Shown in pieces: positions 63,056-64,000 of a stretch of 64,000 nucleotides of DNA (the first letter of the stretch is position 1; each line of letters opens with the position of its first letter). Source of the stretch: Eriocheir sinensis. Its lineage: Eukaryota > Arthropoda > Malacostraca > Decapoda > Varunidae. The notes below the pieces were generated by a model. The model ran no database searches. It was not told the DNA's origin and was given only the letters and a program-made list of their open reading frames with translations. The stretch is from NCBI RefSeq assembly GCF_024679095.1, contig NW_026111670.1, positions 1 to 64,000 on the forward strand, given 5' to 3'. The position numbers were made by a program, and so were the translations under genes.

Positions 63056-64000
63056 TTTTTTTATTGATATTTGCGTTATTTATGTGTATTTTGTATATGT
63101 TTTCTCATAGAAATTTACATTATTATATTGGTATTTTGTCTATTTATTTTGATACGAATTACATGATTATTTGTGTATTTTGTACATTTTTTTTATACGT
63201 ATTTACGTTATTTAATGTGTATTTTGTTTATATATTTTTATACAAATTTACGTTATTATATGTGTATTTGTATAAGTATTTTGATACAAATTTACACTAT
63301 TTTATGTATTTTGTATATATATTTCAATTCAAATTTAGCTTATTTTATGTGTATTTTGTATATCTATTTATTTTAATACTAAATCAAATATTTTATGTTT
63401 TTTCGTATATATATTTTTTTTTAAAAATGCATTATTTTATGGGTGTTTTGCATCTTAATTTTCATACAAATTTACATTATTTTATTAATATTTTCTGTAT
63501 CTATTTTGATACGATTTTACATTATTTTATTTGTGTTTTGTATATATTTTTTTATACATATTTACATTATTTAATGTGTTTTTTGTATATATATTTGATA
63601 AAAATTTACGTTATTTTAAGTCTATATGTTTATATATTTTCATTCAAATTTACATTATTTTATGTGTATTTTGTATATGTATTTCAATACAAATTTACCT
63701 AATTCTATATATGTTTTTTGTATATTTATTTTCATACAAGTTTAAATTATTTTTGTGTACTTTTGTATATAGTTTTATACAAATTTATGTTATTTTATGT
63801 GTATTTTGTATGTCTATTTTCATACAAATACACATTCTTTTCATGATATTTTGTTTATTTATTTTGACACGAATTAACATTATTTAATGTGTATTTTGTA
63901 TATATATTTTTATACGTATTTACATTATTTCAAGTGTATTTTGTATATATATTTCTATAGAAATCTGCGTTATTTTATGTGTATTCGTATATAGATTTTT
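63056..64000 (+). repeat. Satellite block, T-rich strand on top, runs off the window
   Basis: It matches the starts of the blocks at 5751, 27401, 38873 and 58813, and continues past the window end. Confidence 0.87.

Larger units (their letters stand above)
61640..64000. repeat. Super-repeat copy 3, start only, internally deleted
   Basis: 61640-62400 follows 32945-33690 (and roughly 1-730). At 62401 it jumps to sequence matching 38254 and 5131 in inverted orientation, skipping about 4.4 kb. It then continues in step with 38254-39750 to the end of the window. This shows the large repeat has at least three members in tandem. Confidence 0.75.

Overview
The window is a gene-free block of extremely AT-rich satellite DNA, roughly 85% A+T by eye. 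It almost certainly comes from a eukaryotic nuclear genome. I cannot name the species: no gene, RNA or recognisable transposon is present to place it. Nearly all 64 kb is one degenerate tandem repeat with a period of about 45 bp (roughly 1,400 monomers). The most typical monomer reads TTACATTATTTTATGTG, then TATTTTG, then TATATATATTTTTATA, then CAAAT. Monomer subtypes are recognised by signatures such as ACACATTCTTTTATTG, TGCGTTATTTTATGGG and CTACGTTATTTTATG, and they recur in a fixed order.

Four levels of organisation can be seen. (1) The 45-bp monomer. (2) Higher-order series of about 8 to 15 monomers (roughly 350 to 680 bp) with subtypes in a set order. (3) Head-to-tail blocks of about 0.3 to 7 kb in alternating orientation. 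The T-rich strand is on top in 'plus' blocks and on the bottom in 'minus' blocks, and the same inversion junctions are reused several times. (4) A super-repeat of about 29 to 33 kb. Positions 1-32.9 kb form copy 1, 32.9-61.6 kb form copy 2, and a third copy starts near 61.6 kb and has lost about 4.4 kb after 62.4 kb. Copies agree at roughly 97-98% where I compared them by eye. They differ by whole-block gains and losses: copy 1 has extra material near 10.7-14.8, 19-23 and 30.7-32.9 kb, and copy 2 has a tandem expansion of a mixed-orientation unit of about 1.9 kb between 49.0 and 55.1 kb.

Seven pure (AT)n tracts of about 80-195 bp, plus shorter ones, sit inside minus blocks at matching places in different copies. 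The only clearly non-satellite sequence is a 143-bp segment at 37996-38138, flanked by a 6-bp TATTAA duplication. The matching place in copy 1 (5016-5021) is an empty site. The segment is about 31% GC and one frame on its minus strand is open throughout, so it may be a captured piece of a gene.

The many open frames in the window are by-products of the repeat. The period is 15 codons and the typical monomer has no stop in any of the three frames of its T-rich strand, giving Phe/Tyr/Ile/Leu/Cys-rich 15-residue repeats. I call no CDS, tRNA, rRNA or CRISPR array. The architecture would suit a pericentromeric, centromeric or other heterochromatic array, but the sequence alone does not prove that.
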